Positions 22,684-32,482 of a stretch of DNA of 64,000 nt are shown here, one piece after another. Source of the DNA: Zantedeschia hybrid cultivar (taxonomy: Eukaryota; Streptophyta; Magnoliopsida; Alismatales; Araceae); assembly GCA_030544215.1 (NCBI GenBank), contig JARZZO010000001.1, positions 37,785,670 through 37,849,669 of the forward strand, in the 5' to 3' direction. The notes beneath the pieces are model-generated. The model was given only the letters and a program-made list of their open reading frames with translations, was not told the origin of the DNA and did not search any database. Every line of letters starts with the position of its first letter. Within the stretch, counting starts at the first letter, position 1. The position numbers and the translations under genes are program-made.

Positions 22684-23823
22684 CTAGTTGGACGCACGAG
22701 CCTCCCTCCTGGTGATAGCTAGAACTCTCCCCTGAGTCCTCGGCTTCTTCTGATCGCCATAACCCTGCCCCTGACCATGCCCATGCGGGCACTGCCTCGC
22801 CAAATGGCCCTGCTGGCCGCAAGTGAAACACCTCCTGGGAAGAGTGGGACACTGAGTCCCGCCATGGGCACCACCACAGTGCTGGCAGACTGCTGGAAGC
22901 CTCTGAGCTGGCTCCTGCGGTGCACTGGACACTGACTGACTCTGCTGACCCTGCCTGGGCCTGTTGCTGCCGCTGCTACAACTACTGCTGCCACCGCCTC
23001 GGAAGAATCTCCTGAATCGGGAGCCCAGTGACGACGATCCCGATCCGACCGAAGGAGCCGGTGCCGCTGCCTTACCCCTGCCACGCACTGGCCCCTGAGC
23101 AGTCAGTCCTCTCTCCCGGGCCGACTGGTTCTGCTGAGCCTCTACTGCTGCTGCACACCTAACCGCTGATGCCAAGTCTGTACAACAGTGGGACGCCACG
23201 AAGTTCCTCAGACTGAGCCTCAGTCCGTCCACAAACCTCTCCGTACGACGCTCCTCGTCCCCAGATATGAAAGGCACAAACCGACCCAGCGAAACAAACT
23301 TCGCCTGATACTCGAGTACCGTCATACTCCCCTGCGTCAGATCCATAAACTCCCTCTCCTTGGCTCTCTGAACATGTCTAGGGAAATACTGTGCATTGAA
23401 CTCCTTAACAAAGGTCTCCCATGAAATTTCCCTAGGACTCCTGTCCTCATAAGACAAACTCTTCAATGTGGTCCACCAGTCATAGGCGCTATCCTTCAGC
23501 ATGAAGGTAGCCAACGGGGTCCTCTCTACTGCTGCACAATCCATGGTATCGAAGGCCTTCTCTATCTCTCTAAGCCAGTGAATGGCCTCATCAGGGTCGG
23601 GACGACCGGTGAAGTGAGGTGGCCTTAGCTTCAGGAACCTCTCAAGGGTAGCTGTGGACCCTCCCCGAGTACTAGAACTCTCACTAGGATCTCGCGTCTG
23701 AAATCTAGCCATAGTGTCCATCATGGCCTCCATAAACTGCTCTACACTCGGCCTCCCTGCCTCGGACCCACTAGGGGCATCTCCCCACTCTCGAATAACC
23801 GGCATCCTCTTCCTGGGAGCCAT
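22684..23823 (-). CDS. Tekay gag
   Basis: 379 codons from ATG at 23823 to TAG at 22684-22686; pol follows at once in the same frame. The capsid part carries the plant Retrotrans_gag signature (FTGRPDPDEAIHWLREIEKAF, AYDWWTTL, FVKEFNAQYFP, LEYQAKFVSLGRFVP) at about residues 75-200. An S/G/R/P-rich linker precedes two zinc knuckles: CQHCGGAHGGTQC (CX3H variant) and CFTCGQQGHLARQC at about 332-345. In related elements gag and pol are one frame, so the TAG is probably a mutated Gln codon and not a regulated readthrough site. That part is inference. Confidence 0.9.
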   Translation of the reverse strand: MAPRKRMPVIREWGDAPSGSEAGRPSVEQFMEAMMDTMARFQTRDPSESSSTRGGSTATLERFLKLRPPHFTGRPDPDEAIHWLREIEKAFDTMDCAAVERTPLATFMLKDSAYDWWTTLKSLSYEDRSPREISWETFVKEFNAQYFPRHVQRAKEREFMDLTQGSMTVLEYQAKFVSLGRFVPFISGDEERRTERFVDGLRLSLRNFVASHCCTDLASAVRCAAAVEAQQNQSARERGLTAQGPVRGRGKAAAPAPSVGSGSSSLGSRFRRFFRGGGSSSCSSGSNRPRQGQQSQSVSSAPQEPAQRLPAVCQHCGGAHGGTQCPTLPRRCFTCGQQGHLARQCPHGHGQGQGYGDQKKPRTQGRVLAITRREARASN

Positions 23824-23980
23824 CTACTCGCCTACAATTACAAAATCAAAAAGTTCTAATTAGAGTCCTAAAACCTATGCTACCGCTATGCCTGTACGGG
23901 CTAATATATTTATTTGCCGAACTTACGACATTTAACCTAGTTATTTATTTATTTGCCAGACCGTATGCTCTGATACCAAC
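23824..23980 (-). other. Tekay leader and tRNA-iMet primer binding site
   Basis: A leader of about 140 bp between primer site and gag. The primer site reads TGGTATCAGAGCA on the minus strand at 23966-23978, two bases inside the 5' LTR, an exact match to the usual initiator-tRNA site. There is no other feature. Confidence 0.9.
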
Positions 23981-25030
23981 TGTAACGACCCGCCACCCTA
24001 TAATCGGGGATCCGATTACTAAATGGGTACCGAATCATTAATTTGGAACCAAACTAGGATCTAGCAAGTCTGGGAAATAAATAATAAACTAAGCTAAACA
24101 TTCACATCGCATTGAATTGAGATGAAAGTGCAGGAATTAAAATTATTACAATGCGACTCGATACAGCAAATAATTACATACTCCAACTGAAAAGAAATAA
24201 TTAAACATATAGGCCAGAAATAAATAACAACTACATCGGGACATACCCCGGAACAACTGCTGAAGACGCTTAACACACGGCCGCAAACGCCACTCTAGGT
24301 CTGCTGGGAGTCCTCACCTGAAAACCGCAGGGGTGAGTCTCAAGACAAGACTCAGTAGGGATCCTTCGATCCCCACTGCCCACGCACACACCCACAAGTG
24401 CAAAATACAGCTAACGGTAAAGTAACAAGCACAGTAGTAGGTACAATTCCTAATTCTCAACGTGAAATCACATGCAGTTGAAGTGTATTAAACATGCATA
24501 TTTCTAAACTAACCGACAAGGGAACCCACAACTGCTGTCTCGATAGAACACGTCAACCACACAAACAACGGTGGGAAAAACCTCGACCCGCAGAGACCAA
24601 GCAGTAACCCCTCGGATAGCACTCTAGCTACTCCGGCCCAATTGGCTCAGGTGGTTACTCCTTCCCTCAGCACGAGTGACTCTCCGAATGTACCACTCCG
24701 ACACCGGTACTAGCTGACCCCGGGGTTCACCAGGTGACCCTCTCTCACTAGGCGTCACCACGCCCACGCCCCCACCGGCGCTGTGCTCACGCCCCCACCA
24801 GCACAGGGTGATAAAGCGCTACAATGTCACTCCAGGTCCACAGTAACACAAAACACCAGAACCCGGCACAGTATGATCCGGTCACGTGAAAAGCCCGCGA
24901 TCGCACGACACACAACGCAGTGCCATCCGGTCATGAAGAATCCATTTCTACCGAGTACACTAAAGCATGCACTAACCAACTATCTAGCAGTATGAACACA
25001 TTTTACTGGCATGAATTAGTGAGATTCTGT

Positions 25031-25397
25031 CTTGAATCGCGTCGCCCAAGGCCGACGCCATTCAAGCTCCATGTACTGGTTTATGTAAAACACTGTCTTC
25101 AGAATCAGGCCTAAAAGGCGTCGACACCAGTGGTCGCCTTTTAAAAGGCGTCGACATCCTTAGACGCCATTTAACACAGAAATCCAGGAATTCCAGAAAA
25201 CATTACTCAGGGGATTTCTGCTTTAAAAGGCGTCATGGCTACCCGACGCTATTCAAATCGTGTCGCCCACCCATGACCTCTTTTAGTCACAGAATCCATG
25301 AACTGGCAGACTGTCAGAAAGGCGATTCCTGCCTAAAAGGCGTCGTGATGGCCCGACGCCCTTCAAAAAGGCGTCGTCCATGCACGACGTCTTTCAA
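25031..25397 (-). repeat. Inverted-repeat array, distal cluster of Tekay right LTR
   Basis: The seven units of the left LTR are all present. In the first unit the inner arm is CGCGTCG here against TGCGTCG at left. Confidence 0.9.
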
Positions 25398-25958
25398 CCC
25401 CAGGAACCAGTCTGCCACGAGCCCGAGGGCTCCCTTTTCAATCCAAACAGCCCCACAATCACTCAAAAACGGAGGAGAAAGAGGAGCAATTCAATCAACA
25501 GGAAATCACATTCATAAAAATTACCCATATCATCAAAAAGAACCCCTAAACATGCTTGTTCTACCCCCCCAAAACCAAAGATCCATAACATGCTTAAACG
25601 TGGGAAACATGGCTTAAACATGATGCTATGGGAACCGTCACCCTACCTAATACTTGAACTCCTCCAAGCTTCAAGCCGTCCACCCGTCTCGCCCCACGCT
25701 GCCGCCGGTACCGCCGTGGTCGTCCTTACTCCACCGTGACGTCGGCCGCCGTCCGGAGAGTGGAACGCCGCAGTGGAAGTGGAGGTGGTAGTGGTAGGAG
25801 CTAGGTAGAGGATGGAGTGGAGGGAGAGATGAAATGGTGGGAGGAGAAGAGGGAGGCGGAGGAATCGCTGCCGAGTTCGCCGGAAGGGAAGGAGAGAAAG
25901 AGAGAAGGAAGAAAAGTGAGGGAAAGAAGGAGGGCTCGCGGGGTTAACCAGAAACTGG

Positions 25959-26217
25959 CTAAAACGCGTCGACATCCACGGACGTCTTTCAGGTGACGTG
26001 ACGGCCGCTCTGACAAGAGTCTGAAACGCGTCGTCCTACGCAGACGCCGTTCAGGCCACATGTCAGGGCCGTACTCTGACAATCCCAGAGTCGCAGTCTG
26101 AGGTCATACTCTCGCGGCCCAAAGCCAGCCCACGTGGCACCCACGTGGCAGAACCTGATACGCGTCTGCATCGGTGGACGCCGTTCAAAACGCGTCTCGA
26201 GGTCCTGACGCGAATCG
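25959..26217 (-). repeat. Inverted-repeat array, proximal cluster of Tekay right LTR (four units)
   Basis: Same as the left proximal cluster but with the third unit deleted between CAGTCTGA and TACTCTCGCGG. Confidence 0.9.
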
Positions 26218-26303
26218 TCACAAGACCTCAGTCCCCACTAGGGCCAGAACTACAGGGTCCGACCCCGAAAACCGGATCCGAAAGTATCGATCCTTACACA
26301 AGT

Positions 26304-26696
26304 CTTATGACTTCATTAAGAATGAAGATGAGCCTTGTGCGTACAAGAAGACCAGTAGGAGTGCAATCACTTTTCTAGTTCTTTACGTAGATGACATACT
26401 AAACATTGGGAATGATGTAGCTATGATGTCATCAGTAAAGATCTGGCTGTCGAAAAACTTCTCCATGAAGGATTTGGGAGAAGCATCCTACGTGTTGGGA
26501 ATACGGATCTATATAGATAGATTAAAGAGGATGCTTGGAATGACCCAATCCTTGTACATAGATACCATGGTCAAAAGGTTTGGCATGGAAAATTCCAAGA
26601 GAGGTTTCATACCGATGAGACATGGAATTATTCTCTAAAAGGGGCAGTCTCCTAAGACTCCTGATGAGGGAGCATTCATGGATAGAATACCCTATG
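26304..26696 (+). pseudogene. Copia-A RT, second part
   Basis: Copia-A coding resumes after the CAAGT duplication with HYDFIKNEDEPC-like sequence (frame drifting), then LYVDDILNIGND (RT catalytic YVDD at about 26384-26395), the WLSKNFSMKDLGEASYVLGI segment and MTQSLYIDTM. A TAA at 26636-26638 replaces a Ser codon of the sister copy (TCA at 48898). It is cut by the second solo LTR at 26696/26697 with duplication CTATG. Confidence 0.9.
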
Positions 26697-27817
26697 TGTA
26701 ACGACCCGCCACCCTATAATCGGGGATCCGATTACTAAATGGGTACCGAATCATTAACTTGTGTCCAAACCAGGATCCGAGTAAGTCTAGGAAATAATTA
26801 ATCAACTAAGCAAACATTCGCATCGCATTGAATTGAAGGGAAAAAGCAGAAATTAAAAGTTATTACAATGCGACTCGATACAACAAATAATTACATACTC
26901 CAACAGAAAAGAAATGATTATACATACAGGCCAGAAATAAAGATAACAACTACATCAGGGCATACCCCGGAACAACAGTCGACGACGCTCAGCACTCAGC
27001 CGCACAACCCTCGCTAGGTCTGCCTGGATTCCTCACCTGAAAACCGCAGGGGTGAGTCTCAACGAAAAGACTCAGTAGGGATCCTTCGATCTCCACTGCC
27101 CACACACACACACACAAGTGAAAAGTACAGCAGGGATATAATAACCATGAAGAGACAATGATTTCCATGCCTACATCTCAATATGAATCACATGCATTCA
27201 AAGTATAACTAACATGCATAATTCTAATCTATCAGGAAACTCGTAATTCGGCGTATCCTTAAAACACATCAACTTCACAATGAGAGTGGGAAACACAACG
27301 ACCCGTTGAGACCAAACAGTAACCCCTCGGATAGCACACGGGCCACCTCGGCGGTCACTTCTTCCCTCAGCAAACACCGGCCCGCTGAGACCAAACAGTA
27401 ACCCCTCGGATAGCACGCTGGCTACTCCGGCCCAACTGGCTCAGGTGGTTACTCCTTCCCCCAGCACGAGTGACACTCCAAAGGTACCTCTCCGACACCG
27501 GTACAAGCTAGCTAACCCCGGGGTTCACCAGGTGACCCTCTCTACTAGGCGTCACCCCGCCACTGCTCCCGTCAGCGCTGTGTCCCTCCGCACCGACACA
27601 GGGTGTAGAACGCTACAACTGTCACTCTAGGTCCACCGAAACAGAAAACACGGCACGGTGCGATCTGGTCACGGAAGAAGTCCACGATCGCACGACACAC
27701 AACACAGTGCCATCCGGTCACGAAGAGTTCATCACATCGAGTATACTAACTGTATGCATTAACCGACTATCTGGCAGTGTAAACACATTTTACTGGCATG
27801 GATTAGTGTAGTTCTGG

Positions 27818-28295
27818 CTTGAATCGCGTCGCCCGAGGCCGACGCCATTCAAGCACCCTAAACTGGTTCATGAAATACCGGCCTCAGAATCTGGCCTAAA
27901 AGGCGTCGACACTAGTGGTCGCCTTTTAAAAGGCGTCAACATCCTCAGACGCCGATCACGCTGAAAAACCAGGAATTCCAGAAAACAATAATCGAAGGAT
28001 TTCTGCCTTAAAAGGCGTCATGGTGGCTCGACGCTATTCCAAAACGCGTCGCCCACCCATGACGTCTTTTAGTCCCAGAATCCTCGAACTGAGTCCCTCA
28101 ATCGGGGTGATTTCCTGCCTAAATGGCGTCATGATGGTCCGACGTCCTTCTGAAAGGCGTCGTCCATCCATGACGTCATTTAGCGCCAGAGTCCCTGACT
28201 CCTGAAACCTCGAACTGGGGGATTTCTGTCCTAAAAGGCGTCGTACTGGCCTGAGGTCCTTCTGAAAGGCGTCGACCAGGCACGACGCCGTTTAG
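27818..28295 (-). repeat. Inverted-repeat array, distal cluster of solo LTR 2
   Basis: About nine GGCGTC/GACGCC units, including CTTGAAT/ATTCAAG at 27818-27853 and an extra pair at 28228-28295 compared with the full Tekay LTRs. Confidence 0.85.
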
Positions 28296-28840
28296 CGCCA
28301 GAAACCTGGTTCCCTGGTTCGATCCGAGGGTTCCTCCCTTAACCCCAAATACCCCGAAAAAGCCCCAAAAACAGAGGGGAAAGAGGGCAACCAAAGTATC
28401 AAGAATTCACATCCACAGAAACTCCCATTCCCATCAAGGAAAAACCCCCTAACATGCTCATTCTACCCCAAAACCATCGATCCATAGTATGCTTTAAACG
28501 GGGAAAAACATGATTTAGAACACAACACTGTGGGAACCGTCACCCTACCGGTTCTTGAACTCCTCCAAGCTCTGTGCCTCCGACCCGCCGCACCGCAGAC
28601 CGCCGCCGGTACCCTCGAGGACGCCGCCACTCCGCCGGGACGTCGACCGCCGTCCGGAGAATGGAACGCCGCGAAGGAAGTGGTGGTGGTAGAGGTGAGA
28701 GGTAGGGAAGTGTTGGAGTGGAGGAAAGGACGAAGTAGTGGGAGGAAATGAGGGAGGAGGAAGGGTCGATGCCGGAGTCGCCGGAAGGAAGGAGAGAAAG
28801 AGAGAAGGAAGGAGGGCTCGCGGGGTTAACCAGAGACTGG

Positions 28841-29150
28841 CTGAAACGTGTCGAGATGTATGGACGCCTATCAGTCGATGTGACGGCTGCTCTGACAACA
28901 CTCTGCAACGCTCTGACAGAGGTCTGAAACGCGTCTTCCATGAAAGACGTCGTTCAGTCGACAAGACTGGCGCCGTACTCTGACAACCCAGAGTTGCAGT
29001 CTGAAAGGCGTCGTGCCTCACAGACGCCGTTCAGGCGACATGTCAGGGCCGTACTCTCGCGACCCAAAGCCAGCCCACGTGGCACAGGCTAAAACGCGTC
29101 AGCATATCTGGACGCCGCTTAAACCGCGTCGAGCCGGCTCGACGCGAATC
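28841..29150 (-). repeat. Inverted-repeat array, proximal cluster of solo LTR 2
   Basis: Five units, starting with CTGAAACGTGTCG paired with GACGCCTATCAG at 28841-28874. Confidence 0.85.
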
Positions 29151-29236
29151 AATGCAGGGTCTCAGCCCCACTGGAGTCTGAATTACAGGGTCCAACCCCG
29201 AAAACCGGATCCGAAAGCCTCAGTCCTTACACTATG

Positions 29237-29896
29237 CCTCTGCCATAGGATCTATCATGTATGCCATGCTATGTACACGACCTGATGTTGCATTTGCTCT
29301 AAGTGTTACGAGCAGATTTCAGGCTGATCCAGGCGAAGAGCACTGGAAGGCAGTGAAATGTATCCTTAAGTACTTGAGAAGAACTAAGGATATGTTCCTT
29401 GTCTATAGAGGAGGTGACTTAAAACTGCGAGGCTTTACTGACTCGAGTTTCCAATCGGATCCAGATGATAGCAAATCTACATCTGGATTTGTGTTTACTT
29501 TGAACAGAGGTGCAGTGTGCTAGAAGAGTTCCAAGCAAGTAACCACTGCAGATTCGACGACAGAAGCTGAGCACATCGCTGCAGCTGAAGCTTTCAAGGA
29601 GATAGTGTGGTTGAAGAAGTTCATCACGGACCTTGACATAGTTCCCGGTGTCCTTGATAATGTTCCGCTGTTGTGTGACAATAATGGGACTATTGCACAA
29701 GTGAAAGAGCCGTGGTCTCATCAAAAATCGAAAGATGTTCTAAGGCACTTTCATATTATCCAAAGGAGATTTAGTAGTGGAAAGAGTTCCACCCATCGAC
29801 CATGTAGCAGATCCACTGACAAAGCCGTTGGCTCAAATTGTGTTTGAGCGTCACCTAGAGTCTATAGACTTATTGTATAAAGGTGATTGGCTTTAG
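29237..29896 (+). pseudogene. Copia-A RNase H and C-terminus
   Basis: Coding resumes after the CTATG duplication: ASAIGSIMYAML-type start, RPDVAFALSVTSRFQ, WKAVKCILKYLRRTKD, the GFTDSSFQSDPDD and STTEAEH segments of copia RNase H, and a VAHLCDNNG-like block. It ends GDWL plus stop at 29894-29896, followed by the polypurine tract. A TAG at 29521-29523 replaces the Trp codon seen in the sister copy at 49241. A deletion near 29760 shifts the frame. Confidence 0.88.
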
Positions 29897-29898
29897 TC

Positions 29899-29910
29899 CA
29901 AGTGGGAGAT
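29899..29910 (+). other. Copia-A polypurine tract
   Basis: CAAGTGGGAGAT lies right before the 3' LTR. The same block precedes the 3' LTRs of Copia-B (49635-49646) and Copia-D (minus). Confidence 0.8.
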
Positions 29911-30033
29911 TGTTAGTTTTAGGTGGCCTACAAGCCAATCTAACAATGTAAATCTCGTTCATTTATTAATATAATGGCATAATATTCATTATGTATAAAT
30001 CGCATTAATTCTCGTTTCATAATGAAGTCCGTG

Positions 30034-30151
30034 AATATGTGCTATGGTGATCAGATTATGATGAGATCATACTAATGAGACTGATCACTTAAACACACAT
30101 ATTCTTAATCGTTCCTAGTCGGAGGATATCCGAGAAGGACATCGGATATCC
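30034..30151 (+). repeat. Nested inverted repeats in copia U3
   Basis: AATATGTG (30034-30041) pairs with CACATATT (30096-30103), and GTGATCAG (30047-30054) with CTGATCAC (30081-30088). A separate perfect 10-bp stem is GGATATCCGA (30124-30133) with TCGGATATCC (30142-30151). Equivalent structures occur in Copia-B (49859-49886), Copia-D (63482-63509) and Copia-C (353-380). Confidence 0.85.
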
Positions 30152-30983
30152 GGTTAGACTAGTACAGATTACTCCTGCCCATATGATGAGGGTGACTGAT
30201 CTTATAAGTCACTTGTGTGGAGACACTAAGGAGAATCTGTAGGTGTTCATTAGAGAATGAGTTCACTGAACTGATCCGACCGAATCGCTGGATGGTATTG
30301 TACCTCACTGTCAACCAACTTGATTCTATTGTCACAGTTGCGTGGATGGTCCTCGGACCTGAGACACCAAGGACACCTTGGTGGTGGACTTCTGTGCTTT
30401 GACCTTGGTTAACGAATCTCTAGCCACGGGATTCTAATACGCCAAGGATTGGGTACAGCGGGATACCGTCGAAGGGAATTGTGTGTCAATAAGGAATTAT
30501 TCGCTCTCGGTACTTAGAGAGAGAATGCTCTAGGAAGGATGCGCGAAAGTCCTTGGCCAGGGCGGACGATAATATCGGGAAAGGAGTTTTCCGATATTCA
30601 TCAGCGGCATCCAATCCAAGTGAGTCGACCGGTTAGGGTTTGACAGCTCGCCATACCCTGAGTTGACTCGAGAGCATTGTACGAATGAAGGATTATATCC
30701 ACGCGGTAAATGTCGGCGGAAAGGTTCCAAGAGTGGGTTACTTAACCCCAAATACCTTCCGGGTTCACGCGGTGTTGCTTGGCACCCAACGTGATCGAAG
30801 GCCTGGTCGAATTCGATGTGCGACATCAATTAGATTGATTAATTGATTAATAAAGGGTTATTAATTAATTAATAAAGCCAGTGAGGAGTCACTGGGCTTG
30901 TTGGGCCATTAACTGGACTGGTACTTGGGCCTAGAGGGTCACACGCACATGATTCTCAAGGCGATGGATAAATAAGTGGGTTT

Positions 30984-30990
30984 TATATAA
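30984..30990 (+). promoter_or_regulatory. Putative TATA box in Copia-A LTR
   Basis: TATATAA in a GGGTTTTATATAAACC context, about 480 bp before the LTR end. Copia-B has TTTTTTATAAACC and Copia-D (minus) has GTATAAACC at the same place. Confidence 0.5.
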
Positions 30991-31462
30991 ACCGGGGGTT
31001 TTTATGAAAAACCGAATGGTTAGTATAAAACATAGCGAACGGGCTGAGCAGGCCAAGCTGTTGCTAACCCTAGCCGCCCCTCCTCAATTTCTGTCTTTCT
31101 CTGGCGCCCAGGCAGATCCAGATTTGCTCCGCCGCTTCTCCGAATCTCGTTCGACGGGAAATCGTCCGCGTGTTGCGACGATCATTGCGGCGACCGGCGG
31201 ATGCTTCGTGGGCTGCGAAGAATGAGGAACGTGAGGATATCCGTCACGGGGAGGATCGCGTGGACTTCGCTAGAGGCCGGGCGCTTGTGCGGCTTACGGT
31301 GTCACACCGACGGAACCGAACGGCTGCGGATTCGAATCCGCACACGGTGAGAACATATAATCTGATTATCTTGTATTTTAGATTTCGAAACGGGAACGGA
31401 TCACTGTATTTTTTTTAGTTTCCGCTGCGTGAGCGATCCGGAGAAACCGAGAAAACCCAACA

Positions 31463-32482
31463 CAGAGTACCTAGCAAATCTGTGGCCTCTACTCCATATG
31501 AGATATGGAAAGGCAGGAAACCAAAATTTAAATATGTTGAAGTCTGGGGCTGTCCTGCTTATGTAAAGAGGCATGACCCAGACAAGCTGGAATCACAAAC
31601 TGATAAATGTAGGTTTGTGGGATATCCAATGGAAACCTTTGGAGACTATTTTTACCATCCTGGTATACAAAAGGTGTTTGTCGCCAAGAAAGCTATCTTC
31701 CTGGAAGAGGAATACCTTCTTCAGGAGGACAGTGGGAGTAAAATAGTACTGGAAGAGATTCCAGATCTCCAAATATCTACACTATCATCAGATGAAATAT
31801 CAGTTCCTGAATCTGTTCAGGTACACACACATGAGCCTCAAAGATCTGGTAGAGTGCCTAGACCGCCCGAATGATATGTGGGACATATCGCTGAAGGAGA
31901 GTCTAAGGTAAAATATAATGAGGATGATGATCCCAAATCTTTCTAGGAGGCCATAAAAGGCCCAGAAGCTGGGAAATGGCGAGAAGCCATGAACTCAGAA
32001 ATCCAGTCCATGTATAGCAACCAAGTTTGGAACTTGGAGGAGTTGCCCAAGGGTATCGTACCCATCAGATGCAAGTGGATCTTTAAGAGAAAGATCGGTG
32101 CTGATGGACGAATCGATACTTATAAGGCAAGGTTGGGGGAAAAGGGATATCGTCAAAGGCAGGGAATTGACTATGACGAGACTTTCTCACCAGTTGCCAT
32201 GATAAAGTCGATCAGAGTTCTACTCACCATTGCTGCACATTTTGATTATGAAATCTGGCAGATGGATGTGAAGACTGCCTTCCTCAATGGTAACCTTGAA
32301 GAAGAGGTGTATATGGTACAACTAGAAGGTTTCACATCAAAGGAATATCTCCAGATAAAGTGTGCAAGCTTCAAAGGTCCATTTATGGACTGAAGCAAGC
32401 TTCTCAGAGTTAGAACATAAGATTTGACGAGGCTGTCAAGTCTTATAACTTCATTAGAATGAAGATGAGCCTTGTGTGTACA
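31463..32482 (+). pseudogene. Copia-B integrase C-terminus and RT, first part
   Basis: Starts mid-integrase at RVPSKSVASTPYEIWKGRK and continues through the C-terminal integrase region into RT (WREAMNSEIQSMY, CKWIFKRKIGADG, QMDVKTAFLNGN). It is a close relative of the Copia-A segment at 15896-16870. Lesions are TGA 31872-31874 (CpG-type change against Copia-A), TAG near 31944 (CAG in Copia-A), a 2-nt insertion near 32343 and TAG 32411-32413 (Trp in Copia-A). It is cut by Athila-2 at 32482/32483. No LTR, gag or protease of this copy is seen to its left. The Copia-A 3' LTR directly abuts it. Confidence 0.88.

Larger units (their letters stand above)
16871..26298 (-). mobile_element. Full-length Tekay-like chromovirus (minus strand)
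   Basis: 9428 bp with LTRs 16871-19230 and 23981-26298, tRNA-iMet primer site, one gag-pol frame, polypurine tract and perfect target duplication CAAGT (16866-16870, 26299-26303). The C-terminal chromodomain and domain order PR-RT-RH-IN-CHD place it in the Tekay/Del branch of Ty3/gypsy chromoviruses. The LTRs differ by scattered substitutions (a few percent by eye) and one net 42-bp indel, so it is among the younger insertions. It is inactive as it stands: three in-frame stops and a changed RNase H residue. Confidence 0.95.
23981..26298 (-). repeat. Tekay 5' LTR (right copy)
   Basis: 2318 bp, colinear with the left LTR. It lacks one whole inverted-repeat unit with its flank (the equivalent of 18988-19034), which accounts for the 42-bp length difference. 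Its inverted-repeat clusters are at 25031-25397 and 25959-26217. Confidence 0.95.
26697..29231 (-). mobile_element. Solo LTR 2 of the Tekay-like family (minus orientation)
   Basis: 2535 bp, with perfect target duplication CTATG (26692-26696, 29232-29236). Same ends as the Tekay LTRs (minus TGTAAGGACT...GTCGTTACA) and the same order of blocks, but more diverged from the full element than its two LTRs are from each other. It shares its TGTAAGGACTGAG start with solo LTR 1, so the two solos may belong to one subfamily. Inverted-repeat clusters lie at 27818-28295 and 28841-29150. Confidence 0.92.
29911..31462 (+). repeat. Copia-A 3' LTR
   Basis: 1552 bp, TGTTAGTTTTAGG...ACCCAACA. The U3 part has two nested stem-loops (30034-30103 and 30124-30151). 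A TATA-like TATATAA is at 30984-30990, followed by the conserved C-rich and CGACGGGAAATCGTCC region. It continues without a gap into Copia-B integrase sequence at 31463. Confidence 0.93.

Noticed and set aside
30217..30829. Small frames inside copia LTRs (also 49981-50223, 62804-63386)
   Set aside because: They recur because the LTRs are homologous, have no coding likeness, and are broken differently in each copy.
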